A stretch of DNA of 64,000 nucleotides from Elysia crispata (Eukaryota > Mollusca > Gastropoda > Plakobranchidae). Location: positions 591,001 to 655,000 of the forward strand of contig JAWDGP010005762.1 in assembly GCA_033675545.1 (NCBI GenBank), written 5' to 3'. Numbering within the stretch: the first letter of the stretch is position 1; each line of letters starts with the position of its first letter. Positions 1 through 12,717 of this stretch are shown here, piece after piece. The notes under the pieces are model-generated. The model was not told where the DNA came from and ran no database searches. It was given only the letters and a program-made list of their open reading frames with translations. The translations under genes were made by a program, and so were the position numbers.

Positions 1-2319
1 GATGGAAAACATTGTGACATGAATGATACTCAGATTATTAAAAAAAACAAGCAAATGTGGGGTGTGAGGTTCCTAGATTTAGTTGTGGACTGCACAAAAA
101 ATTTAAAAAAAAAAACAGAAACGAAAAAAATAATGGCTTAAAAAATAGCTTTAAATAATAAGTTTTATGGACCTATCTCCACAAAATAGTATAAAAAAAA
201 TTTATTCAAAATTGAAACTATATTTTTCATCATTTATTTTTTTCAAAGATTTGTTTATGTCTAGAAATAGATCTAGTAATACAGGGAAATTTGAATGTAA
301 GGAACTCCCATACTTCCCAACTGTTTCTTTTCTCTTTGGCTCTGGTAGGTTTAAATGAAAAAACCTTGGATTCAGATAGGTGAACAAGTACCATTTTTAA
401 GATAAGCAGAGGAAATGACAGTAAAATCACACAAGCTCAGGAGGTGTTTGTCTGTCCTAAGCTGCAATACTATCAGCCGGTGACCAGTGCAGGTAGGGCA
501 CGGCCAGAGGGAGAAACGCCTGCTGTAACAAACTGGGTACTCTAGCAGCACAATAAGTAAGGGTGGGGTAGAGGATGTACAAGATCAGAGGCAGGCTAAA
601 AAGTAATTTAGCAGCATGTCATCATAGAATCAGGATCTATATATTTCAAAAGGACCTTACAAAACCCAATACATGCCCTTGTCGCTAGGTCACCTATGAA
701 GTACGTTATAAAAGGATCTAGTTCAAGTATAATTTCTATACATAGTCATATTTTGAAGGTACTACAACTGATAACAAGATGTAAAAAGAAAGAAAACAAA
801 AAAAAATAAAAAGAAGAGAACACGCTTTAAATGATTGAATCAGTGTAAGACATCTTTTCTTTCTTTTAGTATGTTGCCCTTTTTTATGAGTTTTTAATGA
901 ATGCCTGAAATTGTCAGCGCTGTTCAATACTTGTGTCTCCTGAAAAATACATTCCTGGATTTTTTTTTTATTCTAATGGCAACCTCCCATCCAGAAAAAA
1001 AAACCCTCAGATTCAACCAGTATGAAGTGCTAAATCCAAATATGTATTTTCTGATTCAGTTCAAGTTCACTGTAAAAAAGTGTAATATTCTTGTACCACA
1101 ACACAAGAAACATTTACATTCATAAGCACTGACACAGTGAGAACCCTCTGAGTGAAAGCTGTAAGTATTACAGTCAGGCCACATCTTTCAATCATGACAT
1201 TTCTGAGCAAGGATACATGTCTGTGGGTGACAGTCTTGACACAAAAGACTTTATGGAGAATATCATTCCATACATCAATTTGAATTCCTGTTCACACAAA
1301 ACAGAGAAAATAAACATTAAAAAAATATCCTAACTCTAAATGTAAGTTAGACGTCTCATTGAGCTTGTTTTTTGTGTGAAATTCAAATGTTCAAAACCAA
1401 AAGATCAATTGACTGGATTTATAAGTTTTCCATTAACATCTCCACATTTATACTTTTAATTGTGAATATTTCTGGCTTTTTAGCGTGTCCACCAGAAGGG
1501 AGAACAGGACCTTGTATAAGAAATGATATAACTGAAGACCTAGCCTGTTTATGTCTTATGTCCCGTTCTCTACAATCCAATAATTTTTCACACCCTCCAC
1601 CTTTTTAATATGGTCCTTTACATGTGGTGTTCATAATTTGCTTAAATCTTATAAAAATTATTTTTTCTAATTCCAACAGTCTCCATTCAAAAAGATATGA
1701 TGCAATTGTGTATGTGCAATTAGTTGATTGTACTTTATTTCTCTTCATATTATTAAAATCATCAAGTACATTGCTTGCACCCGCATTGATTGAAAAGAAG
1801 CATAGAACAAACATGTGCATCTCATAATGGTGAGCCAAACTTTGATTAGATCCAGTAAGAAATGAGAATACGCATTGCAGAAATGTGCAAATTTCAGGCA
1901 TTTAAACATTAAGGGGATAATCTAACTTTATTCTACTTCAAAATTGATATTTAAAAAAAAAAGATACTTAAAATGTCTATTTTGTTAATTCTAATGTCAG
2001 TTTACATCATTTTTCAACAATTTTTTGCCAGTGCATTCACAATTTTGTTGATATTTTATTGTATATCAGGAACATATCCCAAAAAAAGTATGAAGAGATG
2101 AGTATCATTTCTGATGTCTTGGGTGCTGACCTTCACAACGCTCTAACATGAGTAAATCTTGTGACTCATAGCTATTTATATGTAGTATATAAAATGGAAG
2201 ACAGACCAGAATGCCAAGGTAACATATGAGGTTACGAGAAGGCTTTCATCTGGTTAGAAGAGGGTCCATATATATGTATTATATCAACAAAACATAAACT
2301 GATTCAATGCCAAACTTAC
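1..2319 (-). other. TRAPPC1 intron; no other gene seen
   Basis: AT-rich sequence with no recognisable coding segment on either strand. The TRAPPC1 exon at 2320-2426 ends in a GTAAGT donor, so this stretch should be the intron that follows it. The continuation expected from the family (an EYKLMYGML-like segment) was not found down to position 1, so the remaining exons probably lie off the left edge. Short open frames here show no family features. Confidence 0.5.
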
Positions 2320-2426
2320 TTCTTCCTTGCTCATCGTCATTTGTTTCTTTCTGTTCCAATCAGTGTAATACAGACATGTTCCATTTCTATCAAAAAGATA
2401 GAAGTTATAAATCGTCATGATTGAAT
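2320..2426 (-). CDS. TRAPPC1: TRAPP complex subunit 1, first coding exon (partial gene)
   Basis: TRAPPC1 (yeast Bet5) is a small longin-fold subunit of the TRAPP complexes. These activate Rab1/Ypt1 and tether vesicles in ER-Golgi and intra-Golgi traffic. The exon starts after a CAG acceptor at 2427-2429. Its ATG is at 2418-2416 and it encodes 33 residues up to a GTAAGT donor at 2319. The translation begins MTIYNFYLFDRNGTCLYY and runs on through DWNRKKQ to SKEE, closely matching the human N-terminus (MTVHNLYLFDRNGVCLHY, WHRKKQ, PKEEE). This is the first longin beta-hairpin. The exon is too short to stand out as an open frame. The other roughly 110 residues are outside the window. Identification rests on recalled family sequence and is strong; the 5' leader is uncertain. 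Confidence 0.88.
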
Positions 2427-2609
2427 CTGCAATGAGAATTTACAAAAAAATAATGTTTAGCAAAGTGAATCAAGATTAAATTTATGAACCTTGGAAAAAT
2501 TAGAACTGAAGTGAAATAAAGGTTAAAAATAACCCAGGCTACAGTTATTGTATCTCACAGTTATAACTGTTATTTCCATATCTGACAATTCATATTCTAA
2601 AAACTGTCT

Positions 2610-2898
2610 TTTACTGATATTGTAATGTCTTGAGGTGATTAAAATTAACATTTTTGTCACTACATGGGCAAATAAATCATCCATTGTATGATTAATGAGA
2701 TCGGAGAATGTGTTCATTTGACAAGACCTGAAGTGGACCACATACCTAACCATTCAAATCTTAAAAACACTTGCTTACTGATATTTCAATGTCTTGGGGA
2801 GATTAAAATTAGCACATCACGTTAATCGATCACCCATCAAATGATAAATGAGATCAGAGAAAATGCCCTTTACGATAAGACCTGAGGGGGATCACACC
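2610..2898. repeat. diverged direct duplication, period about 165 bp
   Basis: Two adjacent copies share an ordered series of words: a TACTGATATT-like start, AATGTCTTG, GATTAAAATTA, AATGAGATC, then GATAAGACCTGA or its variant. Copy 1 spans about 2610-2742 and copy 2 about 2776-2898. Point differences are spread through both copies, so the duplication is not recent. It lies in the probable 5' intron of TRAPPC1 and has no coding signature. Confidence 0.65.
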
Positions 2899-4103
2899 AC
2901 CAAAAACTCGAGCAGAACAGGTTTTTGAGGCATGGAAATGTTACAAGGCTCCCTTCAGGATCCAGAACGCCCATCTAGTTCACCATTATTATAGCTATTT
3001 TAGGCAGTGGCCACCTGGAGAGGGGTTGAGGACCTAGCAACTCCATTTGAATCTTATGCTGAAATTGAACACATGGGCAAATGAAGCAGAGAAGCATTTA
3101 GAGATAGCTGGATTTTTGTCAGCCTGCACTATTGGTTTAGCTTGTATCGGCAGGACCTAAACTTAGGCTTCTTTGCTAACCAACTGGGAGCTAGTTTTTG
3201 TCAAGATCATAACCCTCCTCACTCCAAAATCCATTAATAACTTATTTAACAAAAAAAAAATAAAGAATGGTAACCTTGTTGGGAAATTTCAATGACATGA
3301 TGACAAGCAGTTGGAAAGATGTCTATAACAAAGAAAATTACTATACTAGTACTGTAATGTACAGGCTTTTGGTAAAATGCATTTATTAATAAAAGGCTTT
3401 ATTCAACACAACATCCACTTTGAAAATTGTAAACCGCTGAGAACAGTCTTTTAAACGTTATTTGATTCATCATAACAAATTTAGAAATGAAAAATAATGA
3501 AAATAATTACAATATATAAATAATAAATTTTCAAATTCATTTTTAGTTTTAAGTTAAATACATTTAAACTTTTCTTCAATTTTTCTTTTACCGCGTGGGA
3601 CACATGATCTTGGCAGATAAAAATTCAGTAAACTTCATCACTTTACATTGAGTGGTTTTGGAGGAGGTTGAGGAGAAAGAAATCAAAGTTGCTTTTTTCT
3701 CTGCAAATCTCTAAACTTTAAGACAGCACATTTTGATGGAGCAATTACTTTTATTTTAATCTCCCTTCAGAACTCTTCATAATTTGGTACAGTCCATACT
3801 GAAAACTTGACAAGGAATGTGATTCTGTAATTATTTCTGTCAACCTCCATGATTTTTTTAATGCATTTTTTAAGCCCAGCAGAGTCTGATGGTTACCATA
3901 TATTAGAATCTGCAATTTATATAAAAATCTTCTTTATAGTTAGCCTGCCTGCTCATAGCTATTTGTCAGTCAGAGGGTCGATATGTAAAATAGGCTACTT
4001 TTCAATGAAGGTTTATGCCTAGCATCTTGCACATCATGTGGCCATTTAGTATTTTAAAATCTATATCTAGATCTAGATTCTAGATAAGAACATTCATACT
4101 TAC

Positions 4104-4150
4104 CATGAAAGGAATTTGACACTTGTATTTATTGTAAACAAAAGTCAAAA
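4104..4150 (-). other. candidate 5' untranslated exon of TRAPPC1
   Basis: The minus strand reads ATG followed by GTAAGTATG, a strong 5' splice site, with the last exonic base at 4104. The TRAPPC1 coding exon has an acceptor only 8 bases before its ATG, so an upstream leader exon is required, and this is the best donor seen within 2 kb. The 5' edge is not visible. Joining the two exons would create an upstream ATG whose four-codon frame ends in a TGA overlapping the TRAPPC1 start. This is inference only. Confidence 0.3.
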
Positions 4151-4807
4151 CCACGACGAAACTGATTAAGCAGCCCAATAGGTTGATATCGATACGGAAA
4201 GCAAACAATCAGATCTAGATCTTAATTTTTTCTCTAACTAGGTATTTGATATGTGTTGACAATATACCTGGAATTTATTTTTAGGCATATGTGTTCCTCA
4301 TTCAAAGTGATCAACCAGGCAGCTATAAGCTAGATTTTCTATGCACCTCCATTTTGATCAACTCCCCTATGCCAGATATTAGATCTATCACTTGCTTATC
4401 AATAGTTTGTATTACAATTTTTTCATTTTATTTTTAAGGTTAATGGAAAAGATTCATACCTTAAGTTTGTAAAAAATAAATATAATATATATATATATAT
4501 ATATATTTCAGGGGTATTTTTAAATTGTTCTAAAATTCCAGTTTCTAAGAATTGTTCTTATAAAAATTAAGATTTAAAAACGCAAATCGGCAACAAAACC
4601 ACAATAAAGTGTAAACATCTGGTGCGAAATCACTGTCATAACAAACGGCAGCATCTTGTAAGTGTCTACAACGCACTGTAAATAATTCGCAGTATTCTAC
4701 TTGGTTTGCGATTAATAAAGATATATAGAGGTATAGCATTTTTCTCCACAAACGTGATGGATGAAGATCAGCAGCATTTTTTTAGACCCTAGTCTAAATT
4801 CGCCGAG

Positions 4808-4810
<3 letters not shown>

Positions 4811-4879
<69 letters not shown>

Positions 4880-4997
4880 GGGGGGGGGGGGGCATGAGTA
4901 AAGAGAGATAGTGGGATAGACAGACAGAGCAAGAAAGAAGGAAAAAGGAACTGAAAGTACAATTACAAAGTTGTGTGCTTGTTTCCTTTTAGGCCTT

Positions 4998-5068
<71 letters not shown>

Positions 5069-5091
5069 CAGAGACAGAGACACACACACAC
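4811..5091. repeat. GA microsatellites, 24-G run and GACA/CA tail
   Basis: (GA)n at 4811-4868 runs directly into 24 consecutive G at 4869-4892. A second (GA)n at about 5005-5050 grades into GACA units and then CA to 5091. All purines sit on the plus strand. The long Leu/Ser-rich open frames across the region are artefacts of the dinucleotide repeat. Confidence 0.95.
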
Positions 5092-5147
5092 GAACCGTGT
5101 CGTATATTTGGTAGCGGCAAAGAAAGAGTCGTAAACCGTAAGGTAGT

Positions 5148-5650
<503 letters not shown>

Positions 5651-5886
5651 ATTTGAAAGCCCTGCACAAAGATTTAGAGATTATATCTTACACCTTACGT
5701 TCTAAGCCCCAAATTTAAGATTATCAATAAATAATAAAAAAAAAAAAAAAAAAAAAAGAAAAGGCAAAAAACACACAAGTTATCGTTTTCATTTCGATAA
5801 GACTGTAGATTATTCGTCTTGCAACGTGCAAAAAAAATATATATATATAAATAAATAAGCTTAAATAAAATACATTTTTGACATAG

Positions 5887-5953
5887 GCACCATATGACAC
5901 AATCGGTAAAGCGTTGAATTGGGAATAATTAGGTGTGAGTTCAGTTTCCAACA
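5887..5953 (+). mobile_element. tRNA-like SINE head, diverged
   Basis: The segment has the spacing of a tRNA gene's internal promoter: an A-box-like TGACACAATCGG about 40 bases before a B-box-like GAGTTCAGTTTCC. Acceptor and anticodon stems are not convincing, so this is read as a tRNA-derived SINE head rather than a working tRNA. No poly-A or microsatellite tail is attached. It lies between the CT array and unassigned sequence. Confidence 0.4.
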
Positions 5954-6856
5954 GGACTATCTTGAGTTTTAACAAGATTTAAACAGCCATCCTTTGGTTT
6001 GATTGAAAAGTCAACAGCTCCGTATATCGTATTTCGCGAAATTTAGTGGTAGTAAAAGTAATCAAGGATGGCTCAATGTGAATAAAAAGGGAATTCATTT
6101 GGAGTAATAAAAACGATGTCAACTTTCAGACCCATACAAATAAACAAAATCATTGTTTTTCAAAGGGATCATTTGATCTTATCTGACAGTAAGATATAAT
6201 AATGATATCTAATACCTGTGCTTCGATCGCGGAGTTGAACAGCGTGTATGACACAGCGAACCCAGTTTTGGTGTGTTATGGAAAGCTTATCAGTAAAACG
6301 TTGCCTAATTGTACCGAATATGCAGCTTAGCTTAAGTTCTCTTCAGTCTTTTTATTTTCTAGATGTTTCATTAATTTTCAAAAGTGTTTATCGTTGGTGC
6401 CATCTTGGAAATAGATACTTTTCAATTTTATAATTCTGTTCTTCACTTAACGATTACACAAATTTTTCGCAGTCACCAGGCCATTGCTCATTAAAATTAA
6501 ACACTTTCATGGTTATTTTTTTTTTTTTTTAAAGGTAGGTTTCTTTTTCACATTGCTTTAAGATTATTGCGGAATCATGATGATAATTTAATAGCTGTGT
6601 TATTTAAATGAAAAATAATCTGACAATATTTTGCTAATATATTTTGATAATATATATATATATGTGTGTGTGTAAGTCTTGATATCTTCCTTATGTTCCT
6701 GGCGCATTTTTTTTTAACCTTAATGTGATTAGTTTATAGAATGAAATACTTTCAATTCATATTTGATTCATCTCTAAACACAGAGATGAAAGCCCTGAGA
6801 TCACCGGTATAGCTAAACTGGACTTGCACCAATCAATCTTCCTCTACTGCTTCCAC
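5954..6856. other. no gene recognised
   Basis: AT-rich sequence with a T run near 6520, a short TA/TG tract near 6650-6672 and no coding segment with family features on either strand. Confidence 0.5.
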
Positions 6857-6974
<118 letters not shown>

Positions 6975-6977
6975 AAA

Positions 6978-7274
6978 AATTATAAGAGCTAGAATTTTAG
7001 GTAGTGCTCAGCAGTGTTTAGGGTAAGGCTTTTTCGTGAAAATGACCGAAAATGCTTGAATTGATGGGATAAGAACCATCGCTATGCCACTCAAAGAGGA
7101 CATAGCTTATACCAATACGCCACTACGCTCCCTGAAAAGAGGGTTTCATGGCGAAAGTACGAGTATTTACTGAGCCTCCCTGAGTGACTTGCAATCTTGA
7201 TTTTCGGTCATTTTCACTAAAAGCCTTAGCCTAACCACTTCTGAGCACTACCTAAAATTCTAGCTCTTATAATT
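6978..7274. mobile_element. fold-back (MITE-like) element with a tRNA-like core
   Basis: Two arms of about 75 bp are near-perfect inverted repeats. The left arm is 6978-7052, starting AATTATAAGAGCTAGAATTT; the right arm is 7201-7274. Between them, on the minus strand at about 7134-7066, is a tRNA-like sequence with an A-box-like TAGTGGCGTATTGG and a B-box-like GGTTCTTATCCC. The element sits exactly between two CTA arrays. A diverged relative lies at 12718-13012. It has no open reading frame, so it would be non-autonomous. Whether it is a SINE caught inside a fold-back or one composite family cannot be told here. Confidence 0.7.
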
Positions 7275-7312
7275 CTTACTTAAATTAACCCAGTGGTTTA
7301 CCTCCTCTAGAT

Positions 7313-7872
<560 letters not shown>

Positions 7873-7988
7873 GAAAGCTGACGCATGGGTATGTTTTGGT
7901 AAAGTTTTTGTATACATTAAAAGGAAGTGACACACTTTCCCCTCTCTTATTCTTTTCCGCGCTCATTATGATCTACAGAGACAGCATA

Positions 7989-10900
7989 ATGGAAGTGCAC
8001 AGAAAGCGCTTAGCCAAGTTCCATGACGCTATTTTTAACTCTGAGCTCGTCACTGTTAACCGTCTCCTGTCTAAAGGTGTAAGTGTGAACGCCACTCACA
8101 AAGGCGAGACAGCCTTTACACTTGCTACCGCATGTATCATCGTTGACCAGCGGCATGGCTATGGAGATCCAGACAGGCAGAGGGCGCGGGAACTTATTGC
8201 GGATGCCATCTTCAATGATTCCGACATCGACCCTAGAGCTAGGAGCAAGAAAAAAAGAACAGCCCTTCACGAAGCTGTTAGCATGGGGCGAGACGATTTG
8301 GTACGCAGGCTGCTTTGCCTTGGGGCGAGTGTGGATAAACAAGATGTGGAGGGGGATACACCAGTTGTCTTGGCTATCTGGGAAGACAAAGCTTCCTGTT
8401 TGAGGACGATAATTGAAAACACCTATGTTGACCTGAATCACCGCAATAAAGATGGGCTGTCACTTCTCCATCTCGCATGTCGGCGACTTTCAGCAGGGGC
8501 CGCCAGAGAGCTGATAAAGCAGGGCTGTGCAGTGAACGGCAAAGGTGAAAATGGTGAAAGTGCGCTTATGATTGCATACAAAGGCTGGGACAAGTTAGAA
8601 ATCAAACTTTTGCCCAAATGGTTGGAGATAACTGAGCTTCTTATTCAAGCAGGGTGCGACCTCAACGCTCGGGATTACCAAGGCAAGACGCTCTTGGAAC
8701 AGATGATTGAATCTAACTGTGTTTATGGGGTTTGCGTTTTAGCCGAGGGAGGTTGTGATGTAGGTTTGGTGAATGCAAATGGTTTAACTTCGGTTCAGGC
8801 CGCTATTTGCTACGGCCATCATGAGTTGGCCAGGTACCTCTTACATTACGGGTCCAGATGGGAAGGAGATTCGCAATATGCTTCTGGTGGAAACAAAGTT
8901 CATACAAACTGCCCACCCTTTTCAATTATTTCTTCAGTGATGCAATCTTTTAAACATGCGGCGTTTAGAACTCTCAAATTCACCGAAGAGTTATTGTTTG
9001 ACTTGATAGAAAGTGCCCATTCATCTGCATATCATATTGATCTGGGTCCAATCAATGAAGCCATTGAAACGAATACGTCTCGCCAATCTTGCAAAGCGAG
9101 AAAGAAAATACTAAGAGAAATTAGACAAAATATTGAGGAACTCGCAATCGTATTCTCAAAAAGTCCACTAAGTTTGCAACATCAAACTAAAGTTAGAATC
9201 AGAGATGCCATTGGCGCAACTAATATTCTATCTAAGATATGCCGACTTCCCATCCCGATGGGCCTAAAACGTTTTATAAACCTCGGCGTCGCCCTCGAAC
9301 TGTCTCGATATAACACAACTGTCCACCTGCATGCTGCGATTCTGGAGAATGATCCAGACAAAGTGATACAGGCCATGGAGAAAGGCGCCGATGCGAGTGC
9401 TTCCATGGGCGGCCATAGAGCGCTTGAGCTGGCCCTTCACCTCGGATCTGATGAAGTCGTTTCTGCGCTGTTCAAACATTTGAGTTCTCAGGCATTTCCC
9501 AGATCAGCGCCGTCATGTTTTTCAGATAGCGGAGATACAGCCCTCCACCTCGTTGCTAGAACAGGGCGACTCTGCCATGTCCAGGCCGCAGTTCAGCTGT
9601 CGCGTGGAGACCTCAGTGTGATAAATGCTCAAGGGAGGTCACCGTTAGAGGAGGCAATCTTAGGCTCCATTCATTCCGGTATTGATACAGCAGAGGCAAT
9701 CCTCCTGCATGGGGCTATGGAACTTTTTTCTCCAAAAGAAGAATCGCTTGTCGTAACTATAAATTTTCGCAACATGGGAGTAACATTGCTACATGTAGCC
9801 TCTGCTGCTGGAGCTTTTCTGCTCGTGAGCATGTTACTGAAGAGTCATAGCTGTTCCCCCAACTGCGTGGACATTTTCGGGTACACACCCCTACAGCTCG
9901 CTGTCAGTCAGGTGCGTACTGCGTGCATAACAGACGAGAAATAGCACAATCATGTAATGTAACACTCTACCAGGTAAAATTAATTTCGTTTCGTCATTTC
10001 ATCATTCAAGAAGGTAAGCCTATAGGCCTACATGTAATTTGTTGTGCGTCTTGCAGTTCTATTGGAAGAACGCTTGCATAGGAAGCCTGACTTTAAAAAG
10101 TCAAACAAAGCAGTCTTTTAATAATTACAGTGTACAAAGTATTCATTAGGCAGATGTGCTATTGCCTGCCGCAAATTATAAGTTGAAAATAGGACAGAAA
10201 CAGTTTATGAATAGCCGATGAAAAGTGTATGATGTCATGTAGGCCTAAATAATCTTAAGTACATAAATTCTCATCTGCCTTGCCGGCTGATAATATATTC
10301 TGCAGTGCGTTGTCTCTGATAACGTTCTTGTTGAACATCACAATGATACACATAATGACCTATTGGATCAGAGTGATGAAAACATCCTAGGCAGGAACAC
10401 TTCTCTCCATCCTCAACCGCTTGGTTATGAAGTTAGCACAAACTTAAAATAGATTGTTATTAGCAAAAGTGTATTGGTATTGTTTTTCTCAACTCTGGCA
10501 GTAAATCCATGTATACATATACAGTGGAATCTGGATAAAGTCAGCACATAGGGACCTAAAAAAATTAGTTCACTTTAACCATTACCAAAATATGAAGAAA
10601 TACAAAATAGTACTGCGGCACTAAGTAAACTTTTAAGCAAGAGTTTTCCTCAAAGGTGTTGACTTTAATTGGATTCCACTGTTTTCATTTTTATCTCTTC
10701 GTTTACAGTAACTGCCCAGCTATTGAGAAATTAACACGAAAAGCTGTAAAGTTTCAGTTGCTTCATTCATTTTGCTGCCCAGACTGATACCCATCATCTT
10801 AGTGCTATACATGCAGTAGATTCAAATTCTTCAATAATGAATCCTCTCAACAGGGCGAGGCTTACCGTCTTCTGGAAGTGACTCCTATGCGCCCACAAGT

Positions 10901-10997
10901 CCAGAACCTTGTGCTCTTCATCACAAAAACTCAGTCTGAGACCGGTCAGTTCAGCCAAGTCATCCAGATCTTGCTGAACCATGGTGCAACCGGCTGA
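7989..10997 (+). CDS. ankyrin-repeat protein, two exons (7989-9911, 10854-10997)
   Basis: The gene encodes about 688 residues. Exon 1 has 641 codons and ends SQ at a CAG/GTGCGT donor at 9912. Exon 2 begins after the CAG acceptor at 10851-10853 in the same phase (GEAYRLLEV) and ends at TGA 10995-10997. Ankyrin repeats are visible as TALHEAVSMGRDDLVRRLL near residues 95-115, then LSLLHLACRRLSAGAARELI, LLIQAGCDLNARD, SVQAAICYGHHELARYLL, DTALHLVARTGR and TLLHVASAAGAFLLVSMLL. About residues 300-430 are a non-repeat, basic-helical spacer. No SOCS box, kinase or membrane segment was seen, so the function is a generic protein-binding scaffold. The ATG at 7989 was chosen because a pyrimidine tract and CAG acceptor precede it at 7976-7978; a further upstream exon is possible. 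No closer family could be named. Confidence 0.82.
9912..10853 (+). other. intron of the ankyrin gene
   Basis: A 942-bp intron with GTGCGT donor and CAG acceptor. It contains the 160-bp MITE at 10522-10681 and otherwise AT-rich sequence without coding signals. Confidence 0.7.
10522..10681. mobile_element. short pogo-like MITE
   Basis: The terminal inverted repeats begin CAGTGGAATC at the left. The reverse complement of the right end begins CAGTGGAATCCAATTAAAGT. The arms match over about 28 bp with a few mismatches. The 160-bp length, the absence of coding and the CAGTGGAA ends resemble non-autonomous pogo/Tigger derivatives. A TA precedes the left end, but the right flank does not preserve it. 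Confidence 0.6.
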
Positions 10998-11314
10998 GAC
11001 AGGGCTCGTCATACCCAAATATTATTGTTAGTGTTACTTATTTTGCCTAGAGTAAACATGTACCGGTATTTAAAGCTATCTTTTGGTTATACTTTTCATA
11101 TTTTTTCCCCTAATTTTCTCATATTCCTGAAGACCAAGTAGGAGACAATAATTTTTATAATCATGTCCAAATTTCTATTTTCTTTGAAAATCTCCGCATT
11201 TCATATCTTAGAAGGAGCAGTGGAGGTTGAGGAATTAACGCAACCGCCTGTTAACAGTTTTTCAATTTTGTCTTTGATTTGCAGCAATTACTTGAATCAG
11301 CTGGAATAACCAAA

Positions 11315-11320
11315 AATAAA
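11315..11320 (+). promoter_or_regulatory. possible poly(A) signal of the ankyrin gene
   Basis: AATAAA lies about 320 bases after the ankyrin gene's stop codon on the same strand. It is the first canonical hexamer seen downstream. Confidence 0.35.
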
Positions 11321-11424
11321 AGAAAAGACCTTATTCCCTTGAGTACATTAAACCTCGTTCCCCTGCCCACCACTTTTTTTTTCATCAGCTTGCCCACTAT
11401 AGCCAGTATCAATGAATCATAGAT

Positions 11425-11497
11425 TCATTTATGCCCCTTTTTTGTAATTCGAAGTTTATATCCATTCCCATACAATTCGAATTATGAGGTTTCCACG
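11425..11497. mobile_element. solo Tigger/pogo terminal repeat fragment
   Basis: The segment shares ordered words with the right end of the Tigger fragment at 17818-17889: TTTTTTGTAATTCGAAGTTT, then CATTCCCA, AATTCGAATTATGAG and TTTCCAC. The orientation is the same, so the two are not the opposite ends of one element. No transposase is attached. Confidence 0.6.
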
Positions 11498-12069
11498 ATA
11501 CAACTTTCAGATGAAACAGTCCACAGTTGTTGAAAAGCTTTCTCGAAGAAGCTTGTAATAGAAGTGACAATAATATTATCAATAACACTTTCTTATCTAA
11601 ACTCTATCTTTTCTTTTTACAATTGAGTTTTTTTTAGAAGCATTTGGTATTACACTGCAATACGTTTTCCTTATTTATATTTTTGCACCAAATTACAGTT
11701 GAGCTTTTAGAAACAAGAAGACTTTCTTAGCTAAACATCATCTGAATACATATTGCTCTGTATAATTCTTTTAGAGGATCTAATACTTATGACCCAAAAA
11801 ATTAAAAGACCATAAAACAATAGGACCACTCTGAGATTTCGTTTTTATGAGAGTAAGAGCTTATTAGTTCCAGTTAAAAATATATATCACGGTTTCTGCA
11901 TTAATCACTGGAAAAAAGCACGAACACACAAAATGTACTCAGGGTAATTTCAAATGATTGCAACATCGATGCAAACATAGACAGTGCATGAGATGAAATT
12001 GAAAGACACACAAATTTAAGCACACAAACCTTACATTCACACGTTGGAAAGAGGCTGGATAAGGACATA
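11498..12069. other. no gene recognised
   Basis: AT-rich sequence between the solo terminal repeat and the 24-bp tandem repeat. No coding, RNA or structural signal was recognised. Confidence 0.5.
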
Positions 12070-12243
12070 TATCTAAAGGGTTAAGGTATGTAAAAACTAA
12101 AGGGTTGAGGTATGTAAAAACTAAAGGGTTGAAGTATGTAAAAACTAAAGGGTTAAGGTATATAAAAACTAAAGGGTTGAGGTATGTAAAAACTAAAGGG
12201 TTGAGGTATGTAAAAACTAAAGGGTTAAGGTATATAAAAAATA
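12070..12243. repeat. 24-bp tandem repeat, about 7 copies
   Basis: Units of the type GTATGTAAAAACTAAAGGGT plus TGAG are repeated head to tail with only G/A and T/A differences. The unit is a multiple of three, so the minus strand reads an eight-residue repeat (LVFTYLNP). No start context, splice site or family supports coding. Confidence 0.9.
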
Positions 12244-12717
12244 GAGAAATTGTCACCAAGTCATAAAAATATTAAGATAGAGGGATGAAGAGAATAATAG
12301 GGCTAAACGTTTGGGTGGAGAAGAATTCCCCATTCAGAATCGGTTTTGATCAGCGGACATTGCTGCTCTTTACTGACATACACTAAACACAGGGGCATTG
12401 GTTAGTTAGTGTTACCTGTGATGTGAGAGATATAAACCACCCAGGCTAGTCAATGGTGTAGCTGACACAAAAAAGAAGGTCTTACAAACGCAGAAATGAG
12501 TTTGGTTGGTAAAGTATGTTGCTTTTGTTCACATACAAAGGCAACGCCATTGCAACCTTTGATGTGAGAGATTTGAAAGCATTCAAGCTATCCAATAATA
12601 AAAGCAGAAAAGATGTTATAGAAGCAGACATGAGTTTCGATAGTTTTTAAATTAGGTATATATATGGAGGCAGACTAATGGAATAATCATAAGTAAGAAT
12701 TATGAAGATCTTAAGTT

